The translations under genes and the position numbers were made by a program. The notes beneath the pieces were generated by a model. That model was not told the origin of the DNA, made no database searches, and was given only the letters and a program-made list of their open reading frames with translations. This document shows positions 26,991 to 35,434 of a DNA stretch of 64,000 nucleotides, in pieces. The first letter of the stretch is position 1; the number at the start of each line of letters is the position of its first letter. This DNA is from Paenibacillus_E allorhizoplanae (GTDB lineage Bacteria; Bacillota; Bacilli; Paenibacillales; NBRC-103111), in NCBI RefSeq assembly GCF_927798215.1, contig NZ_CAKMMW010000003.1, positions 310,001-374,000 of the forward strand. Reading direction: 5' to 3'.

Positions 26991-29900
26991 TTAGATCAGT
27001 TCTGATTTCTGAAGCAAACGCTGCACAATGGAGGCAACTTCCGCTCGGGTCATGTTAGCCTTCGGAGCAAGCACATCCGAATTTCTGCCCGATACAAGTT
27101 CAGTTCCGATACAATCAATGACTCCTTCACGTGCCCAAGATGACATTTCATTGGCATCGACGTATTGCTCAAGAACTATCTCCACGCCGCTCGTTTTGCT
27201 CGTCAGCCCGGTAATCTGCATCGCTTTGGCCATCATGACCATCGCTTGTTCTCTAGTAACGCGGTCGTTCGGACGGAACGATCCGTCTTCAAAACCAGCA
27301 ACCAAACCATATCCATAAGCCGTGCTTACCGCACTGCTGTACCAGTCCTGTGCCTTCACATCCGAGAATGGTACAGATGATCCAACCGGCTTCAGTCCCA
27401 ACCCGCGGACGAGGATGGCCGCGAATTCTGCTCGGGTAATGTCCTGATCCGGGTTAAACAAACCGTTACCCGCACCTTCGATAATCATACGCGAGCCCAT
27501 GCTGTTCACTGCCCCTTTCGCCCAGTGCTTTGCGACATCAGCAAATGAAAGTGGATGCCAGACGACCGCATACGTACTATTAGTCAAGCTGTTGATTTGA
27601 GCGCGATATTTACCACCGTCAACGACGATTTTCGTCGGTACGTGGCGAATCGTTCCGTCCGGCTCTACCACGACACCTGTCGTTATTTGGTTCGGCTCAA
27701 CACCGTCAGGAATCGTTATCGTACGTTCCACATAGCTGCTAAATTTGTCCAACGTGACCGATTGTCCTTTGTAAGAGACCACAATATCAAAATCAACCGG
27801 CGGCACGATCACTTGGAATTTGTCCGTTTGTGAAGCTGCTTGCGCTTGTGCCTTCTGATCATCAGAAGCCTCGGAAATCTGGATTCGAATCGTCAAGTCC
27901 TCCAGCTTCAAACCAGTTCCAAACTTCTCGGATATCGCATCGATGTTGATTTGCGAAGCCGGGAGCGTATAGCTGCCTTTGTCCGTTGCAATCTGAATTT
28001 CTGCGTCATGCGTTTCTAACAATTTGACCAAGCCGCCGTCCAACTGCCCTGTAACAACCTGGCTGTCTCCACTTACAGGTATCGTCAACTTTTTGCTATT
28101 GTCACGGCTCAGTTTCTCACTTACTTTCCCGCTATCCAGCAGAACTGTCGTTACTTTCCGTCCGTTCACCGTATCCTGCTTGGCGGTTGCTAATTGACCC
28201 TGCTTCACACCATCGACGATGATTTCGATTCCCGGATTTGTCGTCGTTCCTGAAGAGCCTCCACCTGTATCCGGTCTAGCCGAAACCGTTACCGTCGCTT
28301 GAGCCTGCTGTCCTTCATATTCGGCTGTAATAACAGCTTGCCCGTTCGCTTTCGCCGTCACTAACCCTGTGGAGTTCACCGTAACGACATTCGTATCACT
28401 TGACGTGTACAAAGCGCCAGTGCTGACATCAAGCGTAGTTGTATCGGAATATACTGCTGTAACGACCGTTTCATGCGTATCACCATTATAAAGTGAATAA
28501 TTGGTGCTATCGAGCTGAAGACCTGTTACCGTTACAGGAGGCTGAAAATATGCTGTATACGTTATATTGCCAGTGATCACGACTGAGGCCAACTGAACGT
28601 TCGTGAGCAGCGTTGCTCCACCATCACTGCTCCAACCTAGAAATATATAGCCTTGATCGGGCGTTACGACAGGTACCGAAAGAGGAGAACCGCCTTGAGC
28701 AACAATCTCACTTCCGGAACCACTGATGCTGCCGCCGTTTCCTGCTACATAAGTCACCGTGTACGTTGGAATAGGCGTCCAAACTGCATACAGCGTTACG
28801 CTTTGTGTCATAGGTATTATATCTCCCGCAGCATACACAGCAGTCGTCGCAGTTGACGAAGTATCCCAGCCCGAGAAGGTGTGATTGGTTTTCGCCAAGC
28901 TACCTTGACCCGCTACAGTAGCGAACTCATCCGGTTTGTATCCGTGTAGCTGTTCGGTAGGAACGGTTCCTGACGTATTCCCCATGCCATTATAAATGAC
29001 CGTAGCCATCAAGGTATTCACGTTTTTGCGACTCATGTTTGTACTAAATATATAGCCAAGGCTATCTACCGCAACATCGAAATTACTGAGGGAGCTGAGC
29101 GGATCGGACATGATCACAAATTCCGTCCAATTATCGGAGTCACCGTTATAGCCAAGCTTCTTTATACCGCCATTTATCATATTAACTACATACACGTTAT
29201 CAAATTGATCGACAGAGAGTCCGTAAGGAATGAATGGAAGTGATCCCTGTGGTGTAGTAGGTGTAACGTCCGTCCAATTGGACGCCCCGTACGCCAACTT
29301 CAATATTTTTCCACCTCCGCCTCCAATCCCAGAATATGGAATAAAGCTGACAAACAAGTTTCCTACGGTATCAACGACAATATCAAAAGCGACGGTGTTA
29401 GGAAAAGAAGCATCCGAAATCTCCGTCCAACTCTGCTGTCCGCTTACCAATTTGAAAACTTTAGGTTTCGACACCAAACTGCCGTTCGTATTATCGCTGT
29501 CAACGACGTACACATTGCCTAGCCTATCTGCTGCAACGCCCATCGCATAGCGCGGAGTCAAGCCGTTTGTAATGTCCGTCCAAGTATCCGTTCCCGACGT
29601 TAGCTTCTTAATTCGGGCAACGTTGGAAACGTTATTTCCTGAGGTAGAATTATCCGTCACATACACGTTTTCATTATGGTCCAAAGCAATGCCCACTGTA
29701 TACGTGCCCGCAAGATTATAAGTAATATCCGTGACCGATTGATCGTACTTCGATATTTTCTCCACCTTGCTGGCTATTCCAGGGCCGTTGCTGACAATAT
29801 TGGTGAACTTGGTCACATATAAGTTATCTTGTCCATCAAATGCTAAGGAGTAAGGTACTGGACCGAGTGGACTATTTACACTCCTCACCGTATAATCCAT

Positions 29901-30056
29901 CCAAGTCAAAGGCCCTGTGTACGCCGGAGCTGTTGGAGCAGGTCGTGCATAAGCAGTATCGCCTTCGCCATAAGGTACAAGTAAAGCGAGCGTAAGCATA
30001 AAGCTCATCAACATGCCTACTGCCCTGGTTAAAGAGTTTCGTCTCATTGTTGTCAT
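26991..30056 (-). CDS. SLH surface protein with NHL-like beta-propeller, InlB-type repeats and Big2
   Basis: A 1021-residue protein. The ATG at 30056 follows GGGGAGAG; longer TTG-initiated versions lack a ribosome binding site. A signal peptide (to about 40) is followed by a beta-propeller of NHL-like repeats (about 45-340; units such as VAFDIVVDTVGNLFVSF and ALDHNENVYVTDNS), two InlB B-repeat-like modules (FSGWDTSSTATTAVYAAG, FLGWSSDGG), a Big2 module, a pre-SLH beta module similar to that of the 8180-12652 protein, and three SLH repeats (ITRAEF, VTREQA, MTRAEV). No catalytic motif is recognised, so it is probably a wall-bound binding or adhesion protein. It lies upstream of a two-component system but is separated from it by a terminator. 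Confidence 0.85.
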   Translation of the reverse strand: MTTMRRNSLTRAVGMLMSFMLTLALLVPYGEGDTAYARPAPTAPAYTGPLTWMDYTVRSVNSPLGPVPYSLAFDGQDNLYVTKFTNIVSNGPGIASKVEKISKYDQSVTDITYNLAGTYTVGIALDHNENVYVTDNSTSGNNVSNVARIKKLTSGTDTWTDITNGLTPRYAMGVAADRLGNVYVVDSDNTNGSLVSKPKVFKLVSGQQSWTEISDASFPNTVAFDIVVDTVGNLFVSFIPYSGIGGGGGKILKLAYGASNWTDVTPTTPQGSLPFIPYGLSVDQFDNVYVVNMINGGIKKLGYNGDSDNWTEFVIMSDPLSSLSNFDVAVDSLGYIFSTNMSRKNVNTLMATVIYNGMGNTSGTVPTEQLHGYKPDEFATVAGQGSLAKTNHTFSGWDTSSTATTAVYAAGDIIPMTQSVTLYAVWTPIPTYTVTYVAGNGGSISGSGSEIVAQGGSPLSVPVVTPDQGYIFLGWSSDGGATLLTNVQLASVVITGNITYTAYFQPPVTVTGLQLDSTNYSLYNGDTHETVVTAVYSDTTTLDVSTGALYTSSDTNVVTVNSTGLVTAKANGQAVITAEYEGQQAQATVTVSARPDTGGGSSGTTTNPGIEIIVDGVKQGQLATAKQDTVNGRKVTTVLLDSGKVSEKLSRDNSKKLTIPVSGDSQVVTGQLDGGLVKLLETHDAEIQIATDKGSYTLPASQINIDAISEKFGTGLKLEDLTIRIQISEASDDQKAQAQAASQTDKFQVIVPPVDFDIVVSYKGQSVTLDKFSSYVERTITIPDGVEPNQITTGVVVEPDGTIRHVPTKIVVDGGKYRAQINSLTNSTYAVVWHPLSFADVAKHWAKGAVNSMGSRMIIEGAGNGLFNPDQDITRAEFAAILVRGLGLKPVGSSVPFSDVKAQDWYSSAVSTAYGYGLVAGFEDGSFRPNDRVTREQAMVMMAKAMQITGLTSKTSGVEIVLEQYVDANEMSSWAREGVIDCIGTELVSGRNSDVLAPKANMTRAEVASIVQRLLQKSELI

Positions 30057-30248
30057 CTTCGTTCTCTCCCCATTTGTCATAATCTCATGCAATTATAATA
30101 CATACATGACTACAAGACCCTGTCCATGGACCTATTTACAAAAAAAATGTTTCGACAGTAATCGGGATTATTATACAAATTACGAATAAACAAAAAATGA
30201 ACAAGATGAAATCCTTCGGTATTCCCCCCATACGTGGCACACAATAAG

Positions 30249-30284
30249 AAACTCTACCCACTATACAACGGGTAGAGTTTTCCC
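30249..30284. terminator. Orphan terminator-like hairpin
   Basis: Perfect 11-base arms AAACTCTACCC and GGGTAGAGTTT have T-rich tails on both sides. No gene ends next to it. It may end an unseen small transcript or be left over from a lost gene. Confidence 0.45.
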
Positions 30285-30312
30285 CATTTACACCGAACGA
30301 AGTTTCAAAGAA

Positions 30313-30369
30313 ATGAAACAAAAGAATGAAAGAAATCTTATGTAAAAACAAGGCTCTCCAAGCTACACT
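30313..30369 (+). promoter_or_regulatory. Shared activator motif and promoter of the solute-binding protein gene
   Basis: A 29-base element (30313-30341) containing GAAACAAAAG and AAATCTTAT matches the motif before 35295, 39813 and 53545, at about 20 of 29 positions against the 35341 copy. A -10-like TACACT (30364-30369) lies 22 bases after the element, the same distance as in the other three copies. It is the most divergent copy. The gene start is 30437. Confidence 0.55.
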
Positions 30370-30436
30370 TAATACAAGACGAAAGAGCTCTCGTCACATT
30401 TGCCTAAATAATTAAGGGGTATAAGGAGATGTTGAA

Positions 30437-31795
30437 ATGAGAAAGAAATTGTGGGGATTTGGTATGACAACCATCATACTAACATCGATTGCACTTACTG
30501 GCTGCGGGAACGGTGAATCAGCTTCTGGAACTAGTGCCCCGGCAAGCGGTGCGGAAGCAACACAAAAGGCTACAGGAAAGAAAACAACGATTGATATCTG
30601 GGGCGCAGCGGTTACGCCAGAGAGAGAACAGTTCTGGCAAGGAATTGTAAAGGATTTTAATACCAAAAATCCGGATATTACAGCCACTTTCTTAGGGGTA
30701 CCTGGGGATTTAGCGGGCTATAACCAAAAGGTTAACGTAGCACTTGCCGCTGGCGAGGCTCCCGATATTATTAGCAACTTTACTTCTGATCTTGTGAGTC
30801 GTGGTGTGTTGGAGCCACTAGACGATTACTTCACGAAATGGGAAAACAAAGACAAGGTCGCTACGACGGCAATTGCTTCGGTTAGATCCATGGATCCTAA
30901 AGGCGGTAAGCTTTATGGCTTGCCAACATCCATTCAACCATGGATTATGTGGTTTAGACCCGATTGGTTAAAAGCAGCTAATCTGCCAACCCCAGGAACT
31001 TGGGATCAATTCTTTGAAGATGCTCAGAAATTGACAGACAAACCTAAAGGCCTCTATGGATACGGCATTCGAGGTGGAGCTGGAAGCGCTAACACATTGG
31101 AGATGCTCATGTACTCCTACTCAGGCATCACAAATTATTTCAAGGACGGCAAGGCTACAATAAACGATCCGCTGCATGTTCAATTCCTCGAAAAGTACCT
31201 AGGCGGATATAATGTTAACACGCCAGAGGACGATTTGAGTAAAGGTTGGACAGAATTAGCAGCATCGTTCCAGGCAGGTAAAATCGGTATGATTTTCCAT
31301 AACCTAGGGTCGGCCAGTGCCCATGTTAAAGCGTTCAACGGAGACTTGTCCAAGTTTACTGCAGCACCTTTCCCTAAAAGTGTCAAAGGTTATAATGTGC
31401 ACCCAGGCGTAACGCCAAGCACCTTGATGCTCACCAAATCCTCCAAAAACAAAGACGCTGCTTGGAAGTTTTTAACCTTCTATTACATGAATTATGATGG
31501 TGCTGCTGGGAAGCTTTACGGAGAAATCCCAACGAATATTGATGCTATGAAAGAAGACTGGATCCAGAATACAACGTATATCAAAACAGGTGCCGATCTC
31601 ATGGCTTCCAAAGATACGAAACTTACTGACAACCCTGTCTACATGCCAGGCTACACGAATATTCAACAAACGATGGAACCGATGGTTCAGAAGGTTATGG
31701 CGAAGAAAATGACGGCCAAAGACATGCTGGATGAGTGGGCGAAGTTATTGGAAAAAGAAAAAGCAACTTTCGATGCATCTGTAACAAGTAAGTAA
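30437..31795 (+). CDS. ABC-transporter extracellular sugar-binding lipoprotein
   Basis: A 452-residue family-1 solute-binding protein. The lipoprotein signal ends in LTGC with lipidated Cys23. The mature part has the two-lobe sugar-binding fold (FNTKNPDITATFLG, YGLPTSIQPWIMWFRPDWL). AAGGAGAT precedes the ATG. It is on the opposite strand from its likely partner permeases at 33522-35295 but carries the same promoter motif. It is about two thirds identical by eye to the membrane-anchored paralogue at 38464-39813. Oligosaccharides from pectin or its side chains are the inferred cargo. Confidence 0.92.
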   Translation: MRKKLWGFGMTTIILTSIALTGCGNGESASGTSAPASGAEATQKATGKKTTIDIWGAAVTPEREQFWQGIVKDFNTKNPDITATFLGVPGDLAGYNQKVNVALAAGEAPDIISNFTSDLVSRGVLEPLDDYFTKWENKDKVATTAIASVRSMDPKGGKLYGLPTSIQPWIMWFRPDWLKAANLPTPGTWDQFFEDAQKLTDKPKGLYGYGIRGGAGSANTLEMLMYSYSGITNYFKDGKATINDPLHVQFLEKYLGGYNVNTPEDDLSKGWTELAASFQAGKIGMIFHNLGSASAHVKAFNGDLSKFTAAPFPKSVKGYNVHPGVTPSTLMLTKSSKNKDAAWKFLTFYYMNYDGAAGKLYGEIPTNIDAMKEDWIQNTTYIKTGADLMASKDTKLTDNPVYMPGYTNIQQTMEPMVQKVMAKKMTAKDMLDEWAKLLEKEKATFDASVTSK

Positions 31796-31800
31796 AAGAA

Positions 31801-31835
31801 GGGCAGCCGAATTGAACATCGGCTGCCCTTTTCTA
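31801..31835. terminator. Bidirectional terminator between convergent genes
   Basis: Perfect 10-base arms GGGCAGCCGA and TCGGCTGCCC are followed by TTTTCT on the plus strand and TTCTTTT on the minus strand. It serves the solute-binding protein gene and the GH43 gene. Confidence 0.85.
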
Positions 31836-31848
31836 TTTAACATCTCGT

Positions 31849-33411
31849 TTATTTGGAAACTTGAAACCAATCCACATCAACAAATCCACGGGCTTCACCA
31901 GAGCAAAACATGCCAACCTTGGCACCGACCCATCGCCCCTCACTTGCCACAAAAGGTTCAATCGGTATCGCCTGATAATTACTGCCATTTAAGCTATAGC
32001 TGTAGGAACACTGTGCTGCTTCTACTACTTTGACCTTGAGAATAACATCAGTTATCTCCTCTACAGCCACAGACCACAACTCCTCTTCCCCGTCAGCATC
32101 CCCTTGGGCCATAAATAGCGTCAGTGACTTGCTAGCCAATCCAAGATCACTTTTGCGCAAGCCCAGATAAGCATAACGGTATCCGAATACGATCAAACCA
32201 GCGAAATCATCCTCCTGAAGTCCAGAGGCGTCGAAACTGACTGCTACTTCGAATTCGGGTGCAGGGAACTTCTGTAGAAGCAGGTGCGGTGCATCATATA
32301 AGCTTAGTTGTTGGTACTTCGAAACAGCATGCAGCCGGATTTGGCTCGAATGCGTTCGTAAGCTATACCAATCCTCTTGCGGATTAGTCTGCCATTGCCA
32401 TTGAAGCCCAAGCTTAGCCTGATCAAACTCATCCGACGTAGCTGGCACTTGAATGGGAAACACGCCACCCACATCAGGCTTCTTATACGTTAGAACTGGC
32501 TCGCCGATACGCTCCCCTTCTCTTCTTTCTCCCATCAGAGGCCAGTCTTCTACCCATTCAACAGGCTGCAGGTGTACAACTCGACCGTAAGCGCCTTTGT
32601 CTTGGAAATGTACAAACCAGGATTCCCCGGATTCCAGCTCGACCCAGCCGCCTTGATGAGGCCCATTTACTGACGTCTGACCCTGGTGGAGTACAATTTT
32701 ATCCTCATACGGCCCCCAAATTGTAGTCGAACGGAAAATCGTCTGCCACCCTGTTGCAACGCCTCCTGCTGGAGCAAATATATAATAATACCCATTACGT
32801 TTATAAAGTTTGGGGCCTTCGAGCGTTGGATGCGACTCCGTACCATCATAAACAATTTGCCCTTCATCGAGCAGTCGTTTCCCATCCGCTGACATCTTGC
32901 AGATTCGGAGCTTATGTTTAATACCGCTTCGACTTTGAGCGTAGGCATGAATCAGATATGCTTGCCCATCTTCATCCCAAAAAGGACACGTATCGATCAG
33001 TCCTTTCCCTTCTTTCACCATGTGCAGAGGCGTCCATTCACCCGCAGGATCTTCCGCTGTTGTCATCATGATCCCAACGTCTGGATCGCCATAGAAAATC
33101 CAAAACTTTCCTTCATGGTAACGGAAACTTGGCGCCCATACACCATTCCCGTGTTGAGGTACCTCATACCCATCCAGATTCATCTTAGGGATAGCATGAT
33201 TGATGAGCTTCCAATTTACTAGGTCTTGAGAGTGTAAAATCGGCAAGCCCGGAATATGCCCAAAACTGGATGCCGTCATATAAAAATCCTCACCAACACG
33301 TATCACATCTGGATCCGAATAATCCGCGTGTAGGATAGGATTCTTGTAGGTACCATCGCCTTGATCTGCCACCCATGGTTGTTCATTCATCAATCTCTGT
33401 AAGTCATTCAT
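31849..33411 (-). CDS. GH43 glycosidase (beta-xylosidase / alpha-L-arabinofuranosidase type), intracellular
   Basis: A 520-residue enzyme. The five-bladed GH43 propeller starts with NPILHADYSDPDVIRVGEDFY (base Asp about 33), followed by FPGIPI-like HIPGLPILHS, DTCPFWDEDG and EGPKLYKRNGYYY (acid Glu). A C-terminal concanavalin-like GH43 beta-sandwich covers about 320-520. There is no signal peptide, so it should act on imported oligosaccharides. It follows the permease genes, with a terminator-like hairpin between them. AAAGGAGAG precedes the ATG. Xylosidase versus arabinofuranosidase cannot be decided here. Confidence 0.9.
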   Translation of the reverse strand: MNDLQRLMNEQPWVADQGDGTYKNPILHADYSDPDVIRVGEDFYMTASSFGHIPGLPILHSQDLVNWKLINHAIPKMNLDGYEVPQHGNGVWAPSFRYHEGKFWIFYGDPDVGIMMTTAEDPAGEWTPLHMVKEGKGLIDTCPFWDEDGQAYLIHAYAQSRSGIKHKLRICKMSADGKRLLDEGQIVYDGTESHPTLEGPKLYKRNGYYYIFAPAGGVATGWQTIFRSTTIWGPYEDKIVLHQGQTSVNGPHQGGWVELESGESWFVHFQDKGAYGRVVHLQPVEWVEDWPLMGERREGERIGEPVLTYKKPDVGGVFPIQVPATSDEFDQAKLGLQWQWQTNPQEDWYSLRTHSSQIRLHAVSKYQQLSLYDAPHLLLQKFPAPEFEVAVSFDASGLQEDDFAGLIVFGYRYAYLGLRKSDLGLASKSLTLFMAQGDADGEEELWSVAVEEITDVILKVKVVEAAQCSYSYSLNGSNYQAIPIEPFVASEGRWVGAKVGMFCSGEARGFVDVDWFQVSK

Positions 33412-33456
33412 TTGCCGTTCTCTCCTTTAGTTTAATTTAGGTCCTCTCGTTGTCCT

Positions 33457-33498
33457 AAAAAAGGCCCTGCGCGTTTGCTTTTCCCACGCACAGAGCCC
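33457..33498 (-). terminator. Terminator after the permease genes
   Basis: Twelve-base arms (GGCTCTGTGCGT / ACGCGCAGGGCC, with two G-T pairs) are followed by TTTTTT. It lies between the permease stop at 33522 and the GH43 start at 33411, so GH43 may depend on read-through or its own promoter. Confidence 0.75.
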
Positions 33499-33521
33499 AT
33501 TTTCAATTTTTTATAATCACA

Positions 33522-34361
33522 CTATCCTTTAACAGAACCTCCAGCCAGCCCTTGAACCAGGAAGCGTTGAATATACATGAAAAGCAGGATTGGCGGGATG
33601 AGACCAATAATACTCCCTGCTGCAAGTGATCCGTACTCCACACTGTACTCGCCAATTAGAAACTTCAGCCCAATTGGAATCGTAAATTTCTTCGCTGAAG
33701 TAATGAACGAAAATGCAACGAGGAATTCGTTCCAGCAACCAATAAAGGCAAAAGCAGCTGTAGCAACAATACCTGGCAGGATGACCGGCGTGATAATCGT
33801 CGCTATGATGCGGAGTCTTCCAGCGCCGTCGACCATCGCAGCCTCGTCAATTTCTTTCGGAATGCTGTTGACGAACCCCTGCATGAGCAAGGTATTAAAG
33901 GCAACTTGCGAAACGATATAGAACAGAATGATGGCATAAGGCGTATTAATTAATCCCATATTTTTGAAGATGAGAAACAACGGGATTACGAAAAGAATAA
34001 CCGGCAGCATTTGGGTGCTAAGCAGGATTAGCATAAACGCATTCTTTCCCTTAAATTTATATCGGCTTAAGGCATACCCATTCGCAATGGAAAGAATAGC
34101 AATGAATACAACCGCTATAATGCTAATGAATAAACTGTTAATGAAGTAGACTGAAAACTTGTTTACACTCCATACTTTGACGAAATTATCGAAGGTCATC
34201 GGGCTCGGAAAGTAACGGACCGTAGCACTAATGATGTCACTTTCCTTTTTGAGTGAGGTGGAAACTGCCCAGAGAAAAGGAAACAAGACAAACACAAGAG
34301 CAATCGTCATTGGGATATAAAATAGGGTTAGTGAGGAAATCGCCTTTTTGACTTTAATCAT
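33522..34361 (-). CDS. ABC sugar transporter permease (MalG type)
   Basis: A 279-residue inner-membrane permease with six hydrophobic segments and the EAA-type loop (EIDEAAMVDGAGRLRIIATIITPVI), ending in FVQGLAGGSVKG as usual for this family. The ATG at 34361 has AGGAG at 8 bases and overlaps the preceding permease by 8 bases (ATGATTAA); a GTG at 34370 is an alternative. It works with the permease at 34354 and most likely the lipoprotein at 30437. No ATPase gene is present, so a shared MsmX-type ATPase is expected. Confidence 0.92.
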   Translation of the reverse strand: MIKVKKAISSLTLFYIPMTIALVFVLFPFLWAVSTSLKKESDIISATVRYFPSPMTFDNFVKVWSVNKFSVYFINSLFISIIAVVFIAILSIANGYALSRYKFKGKNAFMLILLSTQMLPVILFVIPLFLIFKNMGLINTPYAIILFYIVSQVAFNTLLMQGFVNSIPKEIDEAAMVDGAGRLRIIATIITPVILPGIVATAAFAFIGCWNEFLVAFSFITSAKKFTIPIGLKFLIGEYSVEYGSLAAGSIIGLIPPILLFMYIQRFLVQGLAGGSVKG

Positions 34362-35295
34362 CTTGTCCACTCCTACTTAGCTTCAAATAGATCAGAACAA
34401 AGATCATTAGAAACGCGAAAGTGATGACGCCAATGGCTGAACCATATCCATAATTGCCTTTCAGAATCGCCGTCTGCATCATATAGATCGGAAGCGTTGT
34501 TGTCATATTCATTGGGCCGCCGTTCGTCATTGTGAAAATCATATCGATGGAATTAAACTCCCATATCGCTCTCAACAATGTTGCGAATACGATACTTTCT
34601 TTCAGATAAGGAAGTGTGATATAGAACAGCTTCCTTACTTTGCCGCAACCATCCACTTCACAGGACTCATAGACATCACTTGGAATCGACTGTAAGGATG
34701 CCAACAAGGTCACTGCGAAGAAGGGGATCCCTCGCCATAATTCCGCTACGACTATCGATCCGAAAACCGTTGAAGTATTGGACAGCCAGGCAATATCTTG
34801 ATGAATAACGCCAAGCCTCTTGAGAACATCATTGATAACGCCAATATGTTGATTGTACATCAGCGTCCACAACATGGTCGTCAGTACGCCTGATACGGCC
34901 CAAGGTACTAAGACGAGTGAGCGTACTAATCCTCGAAATCGAAAGCTTTGATTAAGCAATAAGGCAACAATGAGACCAAGAACGAGTTGAAGTACAACTT
35001 CAAGGCTAACCCATTTTGCCGTAACGCCCAATGTGCCAAAAAACATATCGTCCTCAAACAAAATATGTTTAAAGTTAGCTAGCCCAGCGAATCCGAATTC
35101 TTGGGGCCGTGTTAAATCATAGTGTTGCACGCTTAATTCAAAGACGCGAAAAATAGGAAAAACCATAATAATTGCAATGAGAATTAGTGTTGGAGCAACT
35201 AGGAAATAGGGAAGTGCACGATCCCCTCTTAACCGATTTCTCCTTTTTTTGACTGAGCTGACGGGTCCTTCTGATACCAGCTGTTGTACTTTCAT
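34354..35295 (-). CDS. ABC sugar transporter permease (MalF/UgpA type)
   Basis: A 313-residue permease with six hydrophobic segments and the EAA loop (SDVYESCEVDGCGKVRKLFYITLPYL). GAGAGGTGA precedes the ATG at 35295. It is the first gene of the two-permease unit, behind the shared activator motif at 35341-35369. The predicted -10 lies so close to the start that the leader would be only about 11 bases. Confidence 0.92.
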   Translation of the reverse strand: MKVQQLVSEGPVSSVKKRRNRLRGDRALPYFLVAPTLILIAIIMVFPIFRVFELSVQHYDLTRPQEFGFAGLANFKHILFEDDMFFGTLGVTAKWVSLEVVLQLVLGLIVALLLNQSFRFRGLVRSLVLVPWAVSGVLTTMLWTLMYNQHIGVINDVLKRLGVIHQDIAWLSNTSTVFGSIVVAELWRGIPFFAVTLLASLQSIPSDVYESCEVDGCGKVRKLFYITLPYLKESIVFATLLRAIWEFNSIDMIFTMTNGGPMNMTTTLPIYMMQTAILKGNYGYGSAIGVITFAFLMIFVLIYLKLSRSGQDD

Positions 35296-35312
35296 ATAAT
35301 CACCTCTCTACT

Positions 35313-35369
35313 ATCATAGGTGTTACACGTTTTTTTCTAAATAAGATATCTTATACAAGATTGTTTGTT
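35313..35369 (-). promoter_or_regulatory. Shared activator motif and promoter of the permease genes
   Basis: On the minus strand the element 35369-35341 begins AACAAACAA and ends in the palindrome ATAAGATATCTTAT. TTTAG follows, and TATGAT (35318-35313) lies 22 bases after the element, exactly as before the gene at 39813. The -35 region (TTTAGA) is poor, as expected for an activated promoter. Confidence 0.65.
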
Positions 35370-35380
35370 TTTTTTAAATG

Positions 35381-35422
35381 AAAAAGCCAGCATCCGCCAA
35401 CCACGTTGACTTCCTGCCAGCT
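35381..35422 (-). terminator. Terminator after the YesN-type regulator
   Basis: Arms AGCTGGCA and TGCTGGCT (two G-T pairs) are followed by TTTTTC on the minus strand, 12 bases after the stop at 35435. Confidence 0.55.
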
Positions 35423-35434
35423 CTAAACATCACC

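Larger units (their letters stand above)
30057..30436. other. 380-base intergenic region between divergent genes
   Basis: It is AT-rich. It holds the start region of the SLH gene (minus), an orphan hairpin at 30249-30284, and the activator motif plus -10-like box at 30313-30369 for the solute-binding protein gene (plus). A 71-codon frame on the minus strand (30351-30136) crosses the hairpin, has no ribosome binding site and is not supported. Confidence 0.6.

Noticed and set aside
30136..30351. 71-codon minus-strand hydrophobic reading frame
   Set aside because: It runs through the perfect hairpin at 30249-30284, lacks a ribosome binding site and ends in an AT-rich promoter region.
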